A program made the translations under genes and the position numbers. Below the pieces are notes generated by a model that did not search any database, had not been told where the DNA came from, and worked only from the letters and a program-made list of their open reading frames with translations. From Nemertoderma westbladi (Eukaryota > Xenacoelomorpha > Nemertodermatida > Nemertodermatidae), in NCBI GenBank assembly GCA_032718475.1, contig JAUCBJ010000570.1, positions 17,742 to 81,741 of the forward strand: DNA of 64,000 nt, read 5' to 3'. Of this stretch, positions 35,246 through 45,378 are shown one piece after another (within the stretch, counting starts at the first letter, position 1; each line of letters opens with the position of its first letter).

Positions 35246-36850
35246 GTTAAAATCACGGGGATCAAAACATTTTATGGTAGAAATGGTGTAACGAAACGAA
35301 AAACTAACGTAGCGTACAAATTTTAAAAGAAACGATAAACGAAATAATACTTACTATATTCAATTTTTACTGCAAAATGACCGATAATCGATAAAATGTT
35401 TGTCGATATTAATAATCGATTGGAATTAAATTTATATTTTCGATGCATAATTTTTTACTATAGACTATCACATTTTTCACAAAAAGGATTTAAATTCAGT
35501 TTTTTATTAATTATTTAATTCAACAAACATGTCGTATCAGCACACTGAAAGGTGCCATTTGACTCAAATGTTTATAAATAAATATTATTTGAAACATTAA
35601 AAAAGCATCAATCATCTTCATTTTACAATTTTATCATTTAGTAAACAATAATAAAAAAAAAATTTAATTAATGTTTGCAATAATCGTCTATAATCGATCA
35701 AAAATGCAGTTCAAATAACGAAAATAATGAGTGTTTAGTTGATTTTTTCGTTTCGTTAAAATAAAAAAAAATATATATATACTAATTATGATGGCGCAGG
35801 GAACATGGAAGCGATAATATTCCTTTATTCTCGTTGTAATACAAAACCTCATTTACTAAGATAATTAGTAAGAAGGAGAATGTTCTACTTCTTACTAGAA
35901 GAAAAATGCTATAAATTATCATGGGAAAATTCAATAGAATTTCAATTAACTAATATTTATTAGTATATTATATATTAATTAACGAATCAACTCATCCAAA
36001 GCTGGAATTTAAAGATTTTATTCCGAAATCAAAAACGTAGAATCACGTTAATCGATGTCAGCCTGTCTCTACTTGTATGATACGGGTCGAAATTACGTAC
36101 AGTACCGGTCCCGGTTTAAAGAATTCACTGTAAGAAAAGTTGAGAAAGTAAAAAATCCGTGAAGGGAAAGTCTTTTCTTAACTAATTTTTTACTTTTCTT
36201 AACTAATACACTGGAAAATTAGTGTAAAATTAATTCACTAATTTTTAAAAATATTGGTGAGAAAAGGGGGATTTTTCAATTAAAGACTTATAAAACTGGA
36301 ATACCAAACTACAGTAAACAGAACTCAGAAGTTAACGCGGTCCCAGGTGGGAATCTAAGTTGTAATAGGAGTTCATATTAAAGACAAATTGGTAGAATGT
36401 TTATTAAACCATAATAAATAGAGTTTACGGTGAAAATATAAGTTCCGATTACTCGCGAATTCCTAGCAACAAGTGATGTTTGATCAAAACAAAAATAAAC
36501 GGATATATGTTTCTGGGATGTTAATAGAGGGTCTTAGCCCTTAACACTTCCCTTAAAAAAGATGACATACAAACGACACAGAAACCCAATGAATTTAGAA
36601 GTTCCTTGACCCGAAAAGCCCACTTTGACATGCTATTTGTAGACACATCAATGTCACACTCATTGTCATCAGGTAGATAGGTAGGGTATGTTGTTAGTAT
36701 GAAATACGCCCGACTCACCAGAAACAAAAAACGAAGCTGTTGATTTACGGACACCAAGGAAGTTTTTCAAGAATTTCAACTGAACCTTTTCGATATCCTG
36801 AGCATTGGCAAAACCCAATATTTCGGAACAATTAGACTGTCATTAATTGT
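35246..36850. other. Intergenic, AT-rich, no gene called
   Basis: Very AT-rich. The minus-strand frame 36521-36757 contains SKWAFRVKELLNSLGF, faintly like a segment after the RT of some LINEs, but too little is left to call it. Confidence 0.4.
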
Positions 36851-37316
36851 AGGGCTCAGCATAAAAAGGTCCTATGTGACAAAAGTGTCATTCTGAGATA
36901 ATCACACTTTTGCGTTTTTTTTTTACCTACACATTACAGTTGATGTTGGCATTCTGTATTTTTTTGCATGCAAGTACAAAGTACTTCAAAATCTTTACAT
37001 TAAAAAAAAAATTTTTTTTTAACTTCAAAATTGGTTCGCATATACTGTATAGGCAGTATTATTTGTACATAAGACCTTTTTTGTTTATGTCTATGCGATT
37101 TTTACTGTACATAGCTGTGTTTACTGTACACGTAAACTATTTCACTCCAGGATATCAGTATTGTTCATATGATCTCAGAAGCAGAACCTTATTGGTAAGT
37201 TAAAGTTAGGTCTCATACAGTAGGACGACCTCTGTAAGATGTCAGATGTCCTCTGTAAGACGACTCTGATTCTAAGAAAATATCACATAGAGTAGGACCT
37301 TTTAATGCTCAGCCCT
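36851..37316. mobile_element. Short inverted-repeat element (MITE-like), 466 bp
   Basis: AGGGCTCAGCATAAAAAGG, TCCTA at the left and the inverted counterpart TAGGACCTTTTAATGCTC, AGCCCT at the right differ at only two or three positions over about 24 bp. No coding capacity; no clear target duplication. Confidence 0.65.
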
Positions 37317-38055
37317 TCTATTACACTGTACACATATCATATTAATTGTCGTCTTGCGGTAGTGTATAATTGTTATATTACGGTTTTTACCGCTTATTTA
37401 TGCTGATAATGTTATTAGTTAATAACGAAACGTCCTTGCACAGTAAACGCTTATTATGGTTTCAACAATCTACCAACTTGTCGCAGTAATATTAACTTTA
37501 CTTAAACAGGGCTCTGACCAAACTATATTATGTATTCACAACGGCAATAAGTAATTATTGTTGTTTCAGACTAGGGGCGGGGGGGGGGGGGGGGAGAGAT
37601 ACCCCAACCAGATAGCTTCACACCCCCTCCCCCCATCTGCTCCTCAACCCTTTAGCTTTGTAACAAGGATTTTTAAGTAATAACATGTAAATTTATATTG
37701 TATATAATTAATAAATTTTCCCCCACCAAAAGGAACAAAGGTGAATCTGATATTAAATACGCACAATAATATAATATGATTAATAAATTAAACAACAATA
37801 AATAAAGTAGTTTCAGTATTCACATCATCACTGTGTGAAAAGTAGCATCTTTCAGAGTTACGACACGATTGTACATATTTATGAACCGAGCGAGCGCAGC
37901 GAGGCAGGTTTGCATAAATATACGAGGATTTTTAAAGTTGAATTCAATGATGTGAACGCTTAATTATTCAATTTTTAATATTATAATGTTTATGAATATT
38001 GATGAAATTCATATCCATTAATATGAAACTAATTTCAGTTACTATAGCAACTCTG
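37317..38055. other. Intergenic, with a G-rich tract
   Basis: A 16-base G run at 37579-37594 is followed by a C-rich stretch (37620-37640). The rest is AT-rich; no gene is seen. Confidence 0.5.
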
Positions 38056-38928
38056 CGTGCAATGTGAAAAGACCGCAAGTCAAAAAAAGTATTTTCGAGT
38101 AAAACATATTGTTTGGTATAAAATATCCGTAAATTACTAATTTTTTATAACCCTACGCAATTTGGGGTGGGAAATTTTTCCACGTGATTATTTTTTCACT
38201 TTCCATTAATATTTTGACTTCAGAATTATTTCTTGTACTTTTCTTTGTTGGTATTCATTTACCATTTCGGTGTATCGGATTGTCTGTCAAAACTTACATT
38301 TTGACGGTCAGACCGACAAACATGGAGAAACAGTGATAACTCAAAACTAAAAGCGATCTCGCTTAATGCACTTAAGAATTCCCACAGTTAGGGTAGGGTG
38401 GGTTTACCTCAGGTAACTAATGATCAGGTAATTAATGAAAATACATACAAACAGATCTCGCCATGAGAAAGTATGTTCAGATTTGAAATCCTCATTAAAT
38501 TCTGCTCTAATTCCGTAGCATACAGACATGATAATAAAACACCGCAAGTCACTTGGCGAAATATCAATTTTGAATTTCGCGCCTTTTCTGCAAATAGTTA
38601 AAAACCGCATGTCAAAAGACACAAATTTCAATAAAACTGTATGTTCATTTACTTATAATTTATGCAATGACAAAAAACCGTAAGTCTTGTTGACATACGC
38701 TTTTTTTGCATAAATTTAAGAAGTTGCGGTCTTTTGTATTGTACTTACGGTCTTTTACCTTTGTAACACTATACATTTGTTGTGACTTACGGCCTTTTTA
38801 CATTGAATATCTCGTGAACTACAGTAGATACGGTCTTCTCGATTATACCATTAGATAGAGCGCATTTTATAGACCCAGAAAAAGTGAATTTGGAAAAAAT
38901 GCGACTTACGGTCTTTTTACATTGCACG
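38056..38928. mobile_element. MITE-like element with 26-bp inverted ends, 873 bp
   Basis: The left end CGTGCAATGTGAAAAGACC, GCAAGTC and the right end GACTTACGGTCTTTTTAC, ATTGCACG are inverted complements with two mismatches. The sub-motif GACTTACGGTCTTTT recurs inside several times on both strands (about 38540, 38600, 38675, 38715, 38745, 38782). No transposase and no clear target duplication. Confidence 0.75.
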
Positions 38929-39576
38929 GTATAACTGTACTGTAAGTAATCGTACACTTCGCATACAATGGCTATCATATGCTAGAGCAATGGATAATAA
39001 TACTCAAGATGTGTTATGTGTTCTAGAAGTGTATGCCAGAACGCCGTTAAGTTGACATAACAAAATTACGTACTGTATACCATTGTGTACATGACTGTTT
39101 TACGTACCGAAAACGTACCAAAATGGAATTATTTCTCTAACAGATTATATTTCACGTAAGAGAGTCAAATGGAATACAGATCGTATATTTCATTGGATAA
39201 TGTTATAAATGTAATTATTTGATATGTTGTAAATGATATAAATAGCGGCGGCCTATTGAATATGTGGAATCGAATTAGAAAACTCATAAAGTTTCTATAT
39301 TCGTTTATGCCTCGAGGTTTTAAAGAACATTCATTTGTTGCCAATTCTCTCTCTACGTGGCTCGCCCCAAAACTAGATTGTAACCAGTGAACTGTGTTTA
39401 ATAGATTACTTGTACATTACTATAAAGCAGTCGTACCAGGTACCATACCGCATTCTCTTAGATTATTATTTAATTTAATAATTGGTTAAAAAAAGTTATT
39501 GCAGTGTTGCTTCCTGTCCATAGTTGGTCATTTCTCACCTACTCCTGGTTCACATAAGGGCGGGCAATTGACATAC
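38929..39576. other. Intron or intergenic, no exon found
   Basis: This lies downstream of the last exon detected for the minus-strand coiled-coil gene (donor at 39575-39576). I searched for the next phase-1 exon and saw none. AT-rich. Confidence 0.4.
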
Positions 39577-39703
39577 CATATCTCAACTGCTCGTTGTGAC
39601 TTTCCATCAGCATACTCGCTTCGATCTGCTTCCGTACGGTTTCTAGTTCCTCATCGGCTGCTGCAACGAGTTGGTGGTAATCCGCGGTAATAGAGGCTAG
39701 TCG
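39577..39703 (-). CDS. Coiled-coil gene, exon 5 of those in the window
   Basis: Minus-strand exon of 127 nt between acceptor TTTCCATAG|CGA and donor TATG|GTATGT. It encodes 42 residues, beginning RLASITADYHQLVAAADEEL and including VRKQIEASMLMESHNEQLRY, an acidic, heptad-like helical stretch without stops. It starts in phase 0, as exon 4 demands, and ends in phase 1, so the gene continues to the left; the next exon was not found. The intron before it is 4,959 bp and holds the 22-bp array, a LINE fragment and the 41-bp array. Confidence 0.85.
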
Positions 39704-39760
39704 CTATGGAAACAATACAAAAAAAATATCACATGGAGAAATAGGTATGGATAAAGACGA

Positions 39761-40479
39761 CTACTACAACTCTACTACTACAGTACTACAACTCTACTAC
39801 TACAGTACTACAACTCTACTACTACAGTACTACAACTCTACTACTACAGTACTACAACTCTACTACTACAGTACTACAACTCTACTACTACAGTACAACA
39901 AACTCTACTACTACAGTACTACAACTCTACTACTACAGTACTACAACTCTACTACTACAGTACTACAACTCTACTACTACAGTACAACAAACTCTACTAC
40001 TACAGTACTACAACTCTACTACTACAATACTACAATTCTACTACTACAGTACTACAACTCTACTACTACAGTACTACAACTCTACTACTACAGTACAACA
40101 AACTCTACTACTACAGTACTACAACTCTACTACTACAGTACTACAACTCTACTACTACAGTACTACAACTCTACTACTACAGTACAACAAACTCTACTAC
40201 TACAGTACTACAACTCTACTACTACAGTACTACAACTCTACTACTACAGTACTACAACTCTACTACTACAGTACTACAACTCTACTACTACAGTACAACA
40301 AACTCTACTACTACAGTACTACAACTCTACTACTACAGTACTACAACTCTACTACTACAGTACAACAAACTCTACTACTACAGTACTACAACTCTACTAC
40401 TACAGTACAACAAACTCTACTACTACAGTACTACAACTCTACTACTACAGTACTACAACTCTACTACTACAGTACTATA
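39761..40479. repeat. 22-bp minisatellite, about 33 units
   Basis: The unit is CTACTACTACAGTACTACAA, CT, with 23-bp variants (AGTACAACAAACT). A 254-codon open frame through it is an artefact. On the minus strand the array starts exactly at the 3' tail of the LINE fragment 40480-40904, where other copies have a simple (TAG)n tail. Confidence 0.95.
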
Positions 40480-40904
40480 AATCGGCCTGCTGCATTGAAG
40501 CTGCACATTGAATTGCTGGCTTAACAAATATATTTTTGCCACGACAATGCAATCCACAATTGGCAAGCCCAATGAAGCGTGCATTAATAATGGTACAGGT
40601 ATGCCGGCTTATAAACAAAATTGCACCGCCACAACTGCCTATCCACCATGACTTTCGCGAGATTATTAGCATCTTCAACACTTCAAGGCCAGTGTCCTTT
40701 AGAAGGCGTCTCACGAAAGTCATGGGATGTCCACCATGCTTATTTTCTCCATAGGGCTGCCAAAGGACAAGAGTGTGCACAGGCTGGTCCCCACGGAGAA
40801 AGCAAGTCCTGCAAAACGGAGGGGGTTTGGTTCAAGTGTCAAGATTGGAGAAGCAATGAGACACCTCATATGGATATGTGTGCATTCTACTCTACTTGAC
40901 ACAG
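40480..40904 (-). pseudogene. 5'-truncated LINE fragment (3' end of the main family)
   Basis: The minus strand encodes pieces such as LTLEPNPLRFAGLAF, LWQPYGENKHGGHPMTFVRR and LLKDTGLE, matching the C-terminus at 16921-17259, and ends in CAATGCAGCAGGCCGAT as the full-length copy does. Frames are broken. It lies in the intron between exons 4 and 5 of the coiled-coil gene, in the same orientation. Confidence 0.85.
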
Positions 40905-40929
40905 TCTCTATTGAAAAAAAATCAATTCT

Positions 40930-43900
40930 TCATCTTCTATAACTACGGTACCGGTATACCAACCTGTTCTTTATCTTCTATAACTATGGTACCAGTATAC
41001 CAACTCCAACTCGTTCTTTATCTTCTAACTACAGTACCAGTATATCAACTTGTTCTTTATCTTCTATAACTACGGTACCGGTACCAACCTGTTTATTTAT
41101 CTTCTATAACTACGGTACCGGTACCAACCTGTTTATTTATCTTCTATAACTACGGTACCGGTACCAACCTGTTTATTTATCTTCTATAACTACGGTACCG
41201 GTACCAACCTGTTTATTTATCTTATATAACTACGGTACCGGTATACCAACGTGTTCTTTATCTTCTATAACTACGGTACCGGTATACCAACTTGTTCTTT
41301 ATCTTCTTTAACTGCGGTACCAGTATATCAACCTCTTCTTTATCTTCTATAACTACGGTACCAGTATACCAACTCCAACTCGTTCTTTATCTTCTAACTA
41401 CAGTACCAGTATATCAACTTGTTCTTTATCTTCTATAACTACGGTACCGGTACCAACCTGTTTATTTATCTTCTATAACTACGGTACCGGTACCAACCTG
41501 TTTATTTATCTTATATAACTACGGTACCAGTATACCAACTTGTTCTTTATCTTCTATAACTACGGTACCGGTATACCAACTTGTTCTTTATCTTCTATAA
41601 CTACGGTACCGGTATACCAACGTGTTCTTTATCTTCTATAACTACGGTACCAGTATACCAACTTGTTCTTTATCTTCTATAACTACGGTACCGGTATACC
41701 AACGTGTTCTTTATCTTCTATAACTACGGTACCAGTATACCAACTCCAACTCGTTCTTTATCTTCTAACTACAGTACCAGTATATCAACTTGTTCTTTAT
41801 CTTCTATAACTACGGTACCGGTATACCAACCTGTTCTTTATCTTCTATAACTACGGTACCAGTATACCAACTCCAACTCGTTCTTTATCTTCTAACTACA
41901 GTACCAGTATATCAACTTGTTCTTTATCTTCTATAACTACGGTACCGGTACCAACCTGTTTATTTATCTTCTATAACTACGGTACCGGTACCAACCTGTT
42001 TATTTATCTTATATAACTACGGTACCAGTATACCAACTTGTTCTTTATCTTCTATAACTACGGTACCGGTATACCAACTTGTTCTTTATCTTCTATAACT
42101 ACGGTACCGGTATACCAACGTGTTCTTTATCTTCTATAACTACGGTACCAGTATACCAACTTGTTCTTTATCTTCTATAACTACGGTACCGGTATACCAA
42201 CGTGTTCTTTATCTTCTATAACTACGGTACCAGTATACCAACTCCAACTCGTTCTTTATCTTCTAACTACAGTACCAGTATATCAACTTGTTCTTTATCT
42301 TCTATAACTACGGTACCGGTACCAACCTGTTTATTTATCTTCTATAACTACGGTACCGGTACCAACCTGTTTATTTATCTTATATAACTACGGTACCAGT
42401 ATACCAACTTGTTCTTTATCTTCTATAACTACGGTACCGGTATACCAACTTGTTCTTTATCTTCTATAACTACGGTACCAGTATACCAACTTGTTCTTTA
42501 TCTTCTATAACTACGGTACCGGTATACCAACTTGTTCTTTATCTTCTTTAACTACGGTACCAGTATACCAACTTGTTCTTTATCTTCTATAACTACGGTA
42601 CCGGTATACCAACTTGTTCTTTATCTTCTATAACTACGGTACCAGTATACCAACTTGTTCTTTATCTTCTATAACTACGGTACCGGTATACCAACTTGTT
42701 CTTTATCTTCTATAACTACGGTACCAGTATACCAACTTGTTCTTTATCTTCTATAACTACGGTACCGGTATACCAACTTGTTCTTTATCTTCTATAACTA
42801 CGGTACCGGTATACCAACGTGTTCTTTATCTTCTATAACTACGGTACCGGTATACCAACTTGTTCTTTATCTTCTATAACTACGGTACCGGTATACCAAC
42901 TTGTTCTTTATCTTCTATAACTACGGTACCAGTATACCAACTTGTTCTTTATCTTATATATCTACGGTACCAGTATACCAACTTGTTCTTTATCTTCTAT
43001 AACTACGGTACCGGTATACCAACTTGTTCTTTATCTTCTATAACTACGGTACCGGTATACCAACTTGTTCTTTATCTTCTATAACTACGGTACCGGTATA
43101 CCAACTTGTTCTTTATCTTCTATAACTACGGTACCGGTATACCAACCTGTTTATTTATCTTCTATAACTACAGTACCGGTATACCAACTTGTTCTTTATC
43201 TTCTTTAACTACGGTAGCGGTATACCAACTTGTTCTTTATCTTCTATAACTACGGTAGCAGTATACCAACTTGTTCTTTATCTTCTATAACTACGGTACC
43301 AGTATACCAACTTGTTCTTTATCTTCTATAACTACGGTACCGGTATACCAATTTGTTCTTTATCTTCTATAACTACGGTACCGGTATACCAACTTGTTCT
43401 TTATCTTCTATAACTACGGTACCGGTATACCAACTTGTTCTTTATCTTCTATAACTACGGTACCGGTATACCAACTTGTTCTTTATCTTCTATAACTACG
43501 GTACCGGTATACCAACTTGTTCTTTATCTTCTATAACTACGGTACCGGTATACCAACTTGTTCTTTATCTTCTATAACTACGGTACCGGTATACCAACTT
43601 GTTCTTTATCTTCTATAACTACGGTACCGGTATACCAACTTGTTCTTTATCTTCTATAACTACGGTACCGGTATACCAACTTGTTCTTTATCTTCTATAA
43701 CTACGGTACCGGTATACCAACTTGTTCTTTATCTTCTATAACTACGGTACCGGTATACCAACTTGTTCTTTATCTTCTATAACTACGGTACCGGTATACC
43801 AACTTGTTCTTTATCTTCTATAACTACGGTACCGGTATACCAACTTGTTCTTTATCTTCTATAACTACGGTACCGGTATACCAACTTGTTTATTTATCTT

Positions 43901-44668
43901 CTATAACTACGGTACCAGTATACCAACCTGTTTATTTATCTTCTATAACTACGGTACCGGTATACCAACTTGTTCTTTATCTTCTTTAACTACGGTACCG
44001 GTATACCAACTTGTTCTTTATCTTCTATAACTACGGTAGCAGTATACCAACTTGTTCTTTATCTTCTATAACTACGGTACCAGTATACCAACTTGTTCTT
44101 ATCTTCTATAACTACGGTACCGGTATACCAACCTGTTCTTTATCTTCTATAACTACGCTACCAGTATACCAACTTGTTCTTATCTTCTATAACTACGGTA
44201 CCGGTACCAACCTGTTTATTTATCTTCTATAACTACGGTACCGGTACCAACCTGTTTATTTATCTTATATAACTACGGTACCGGTATACCAACTAGTTCT
44301 TTATCTTCTATAACTACGGTACCAGTATACCAACTTGTTCTTTATCTTCTATAACTGCGGTACCAGTATACCAACTTGTTCTTTATCTTCTTTAACTACG
44401 GTACCAGTATACCAACTTGTTCTTTATCTTCTATAGCTGCGGTACCAGTATACCAACTTGTTCTTTATCTTCTTTAACTACGGTACCAGTATACCAACTT
44501 GTTCTTTATCTTCTATAACTACGGTACCGGTATACCAACTTGTTCTTTATCTTCTATAACTACGGTACCGGTATACCAACTTGTTCTTTATCTTCTTTAA
44601 CTGCGGTACCAGTATATCAACCTCTTCTTTATCTTCTTTAACTACAGTACCGGTATACCAACCTGTTC
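40930..44668. repeat. 41-bp minisatellite, about 90 units, built on an exon donor site
   Basis: The plus-strand unit is CTTCTATAACTACGGTACCG, GTATACCAACTTGTTCTTTA, T. On the minus strand each unit holds GAACAAGTTGGTATACCGG; variants with GAACAGGTTGGTATACC are identical to the true donor junction of exon 4 (AACAG|GTTGGTATACC at 44662/44663), with which the array begins. Most units have a KpnI-type GGTACC inside a near-palindrome GGTACCGGTATACC. Shorter units (GGTACCGGTACC), longer units with an extra CCAACT, and duplicated blocks (41340-41830 and 41840-42300) show higher-order structure. Confidence 0.95.
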
Positions 44669-44773
44669 GTGTTCATCTTGCAGTGCGCGTTCAGCCCCCT
44701 CATGACTCTCTTCGAGCTGCGCTTCCTTCATCTGGTGAAAGGATTCCAAATTTTTTCTCGCCATAACAGCGGA
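44663..44773 (-). CDS. Coiled-coil gene, exon 4
   Basis: Minus-strand exon of 111 nt (37 codons) between acceptor TTTTTTACAG|TCC and donor AACAG|GTTGGT. It reads SAVMARKNLESFHQMKEAQL and goes on EESHEGAERALQDEHEQ, a charged helical pattern. It is phase 0 on both sides, fitting exons 3 and 5. Reading past the donor meets a stop (TAG) after six codons. The donor lies at the edge of the 41-bp array. Confidence 0.88.
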
Positions 44774-44886
44774 CTGTAAAAAATAAATGTAAAAAGTATC
44801 AGTTTGTAAACACTATGGATGGATACTGACACAACAATACAGTGTATAGTTACAAATGCGATGTAATAATAATTAATAGGGTTTAC
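44774..44886 (-). other. Intron 3-4 of the coiled-coil gene
   Basis: A 113-bp intron from donor ACAA|GTAAAC to a pyrimidine-rich acceptor TTTATTTTTTACAG. The shortest intron of the gene and the only one, with the next, free of repeats. Confidence 0.8.
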
Positions 44887-45031
44887 TTGTATATGTCTGT
44901 TCTTGCATTCCCTCTTCAATCTATGGAGTTCTCCTTTGCTCTTCTTGGAAACAGAATCAGCCCCACTTTCTATGTGTTTCAAATCTAACTGACTATGTTT
45001 AGACAATCGTTTCTTTAGGTCTTGTAGTTCT
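44887..45031 (-). CDS. Coiled-coil gene, exon 3
   Basis: Minus-strand exon of 145 nt between acceptor TGTTTGCAG|A and donor ATACAA|GTAAAC. After completing an arginine codon begun in exon 2 (AG|A) it encodes 48 residues, starting ELQDLKKRLSKHSQLDLKHI and ending HRLKRECKNRHIQ. Lysine- and glutamate-rich, heptad-like. Phase 2 in, phase 0 out; both fit the neighbours. Confidence 0.88.
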
Positions 45032-45254
45032 CTGCAAACATTAAATAATACAATTAAACTATTAGAAATTAGAATGAAACATTAGAATGAAACTATCTGG
45101 TCTACATTAAATTACATACGGTACTTCATTCAGTGCTTATTTTTTCTGGTATTGTCTTAAAGCAGCTTAACCAATTCGGTTTTAATCAAGAATACAATTA
45201 CCATAATACAGTATGTATGCCATAGATTGGGTTGATAGAACGCCTACAACTAAC

Positions 45255-45378
45255 CTGTTGTTATCCTTAGCTAACTTCTTACATTGTTTATCGTTGATAC
45301 TAGCTAGTAATTCCGATAAAACTTCAAATTCCCGGTACTCCTGATCACCTTTCAGTTTGCAGTAAACCCTCAGAGCTT
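45255..45378 (-). CDS. Coiled-coil gene, exon 2
   Basis: Minus-strand exon of 124 nt between acceptor TTGATTTTAG|AAG and donor AACAACAG|GTTAGT. With one base from exon 1 it encodes E, then ALRVYCKLKGDQEYREFEVL and SELLASINDKQCKKLAKDNN, then the first two bases of an arginine codon. Phase 1 in, phase 2 out, matching exons 1 and 3. The acceptor and the first 19 bases of the exon form the last unit of the 31/32-bp array. Confidence 0.88.

Noticed and set aside
36521-36757. 78-codon minus-strand frame with SKWAFRVKELLNSLGF
   Set aside because: Faint resemblance to a LINE segment, but too short to support.
39747-40511. 254-codon open frame rich in T, L, Y and Q
   Set aside because: Translation of the 22-bp array in all three phases in turn (22-residue period); no coding features.
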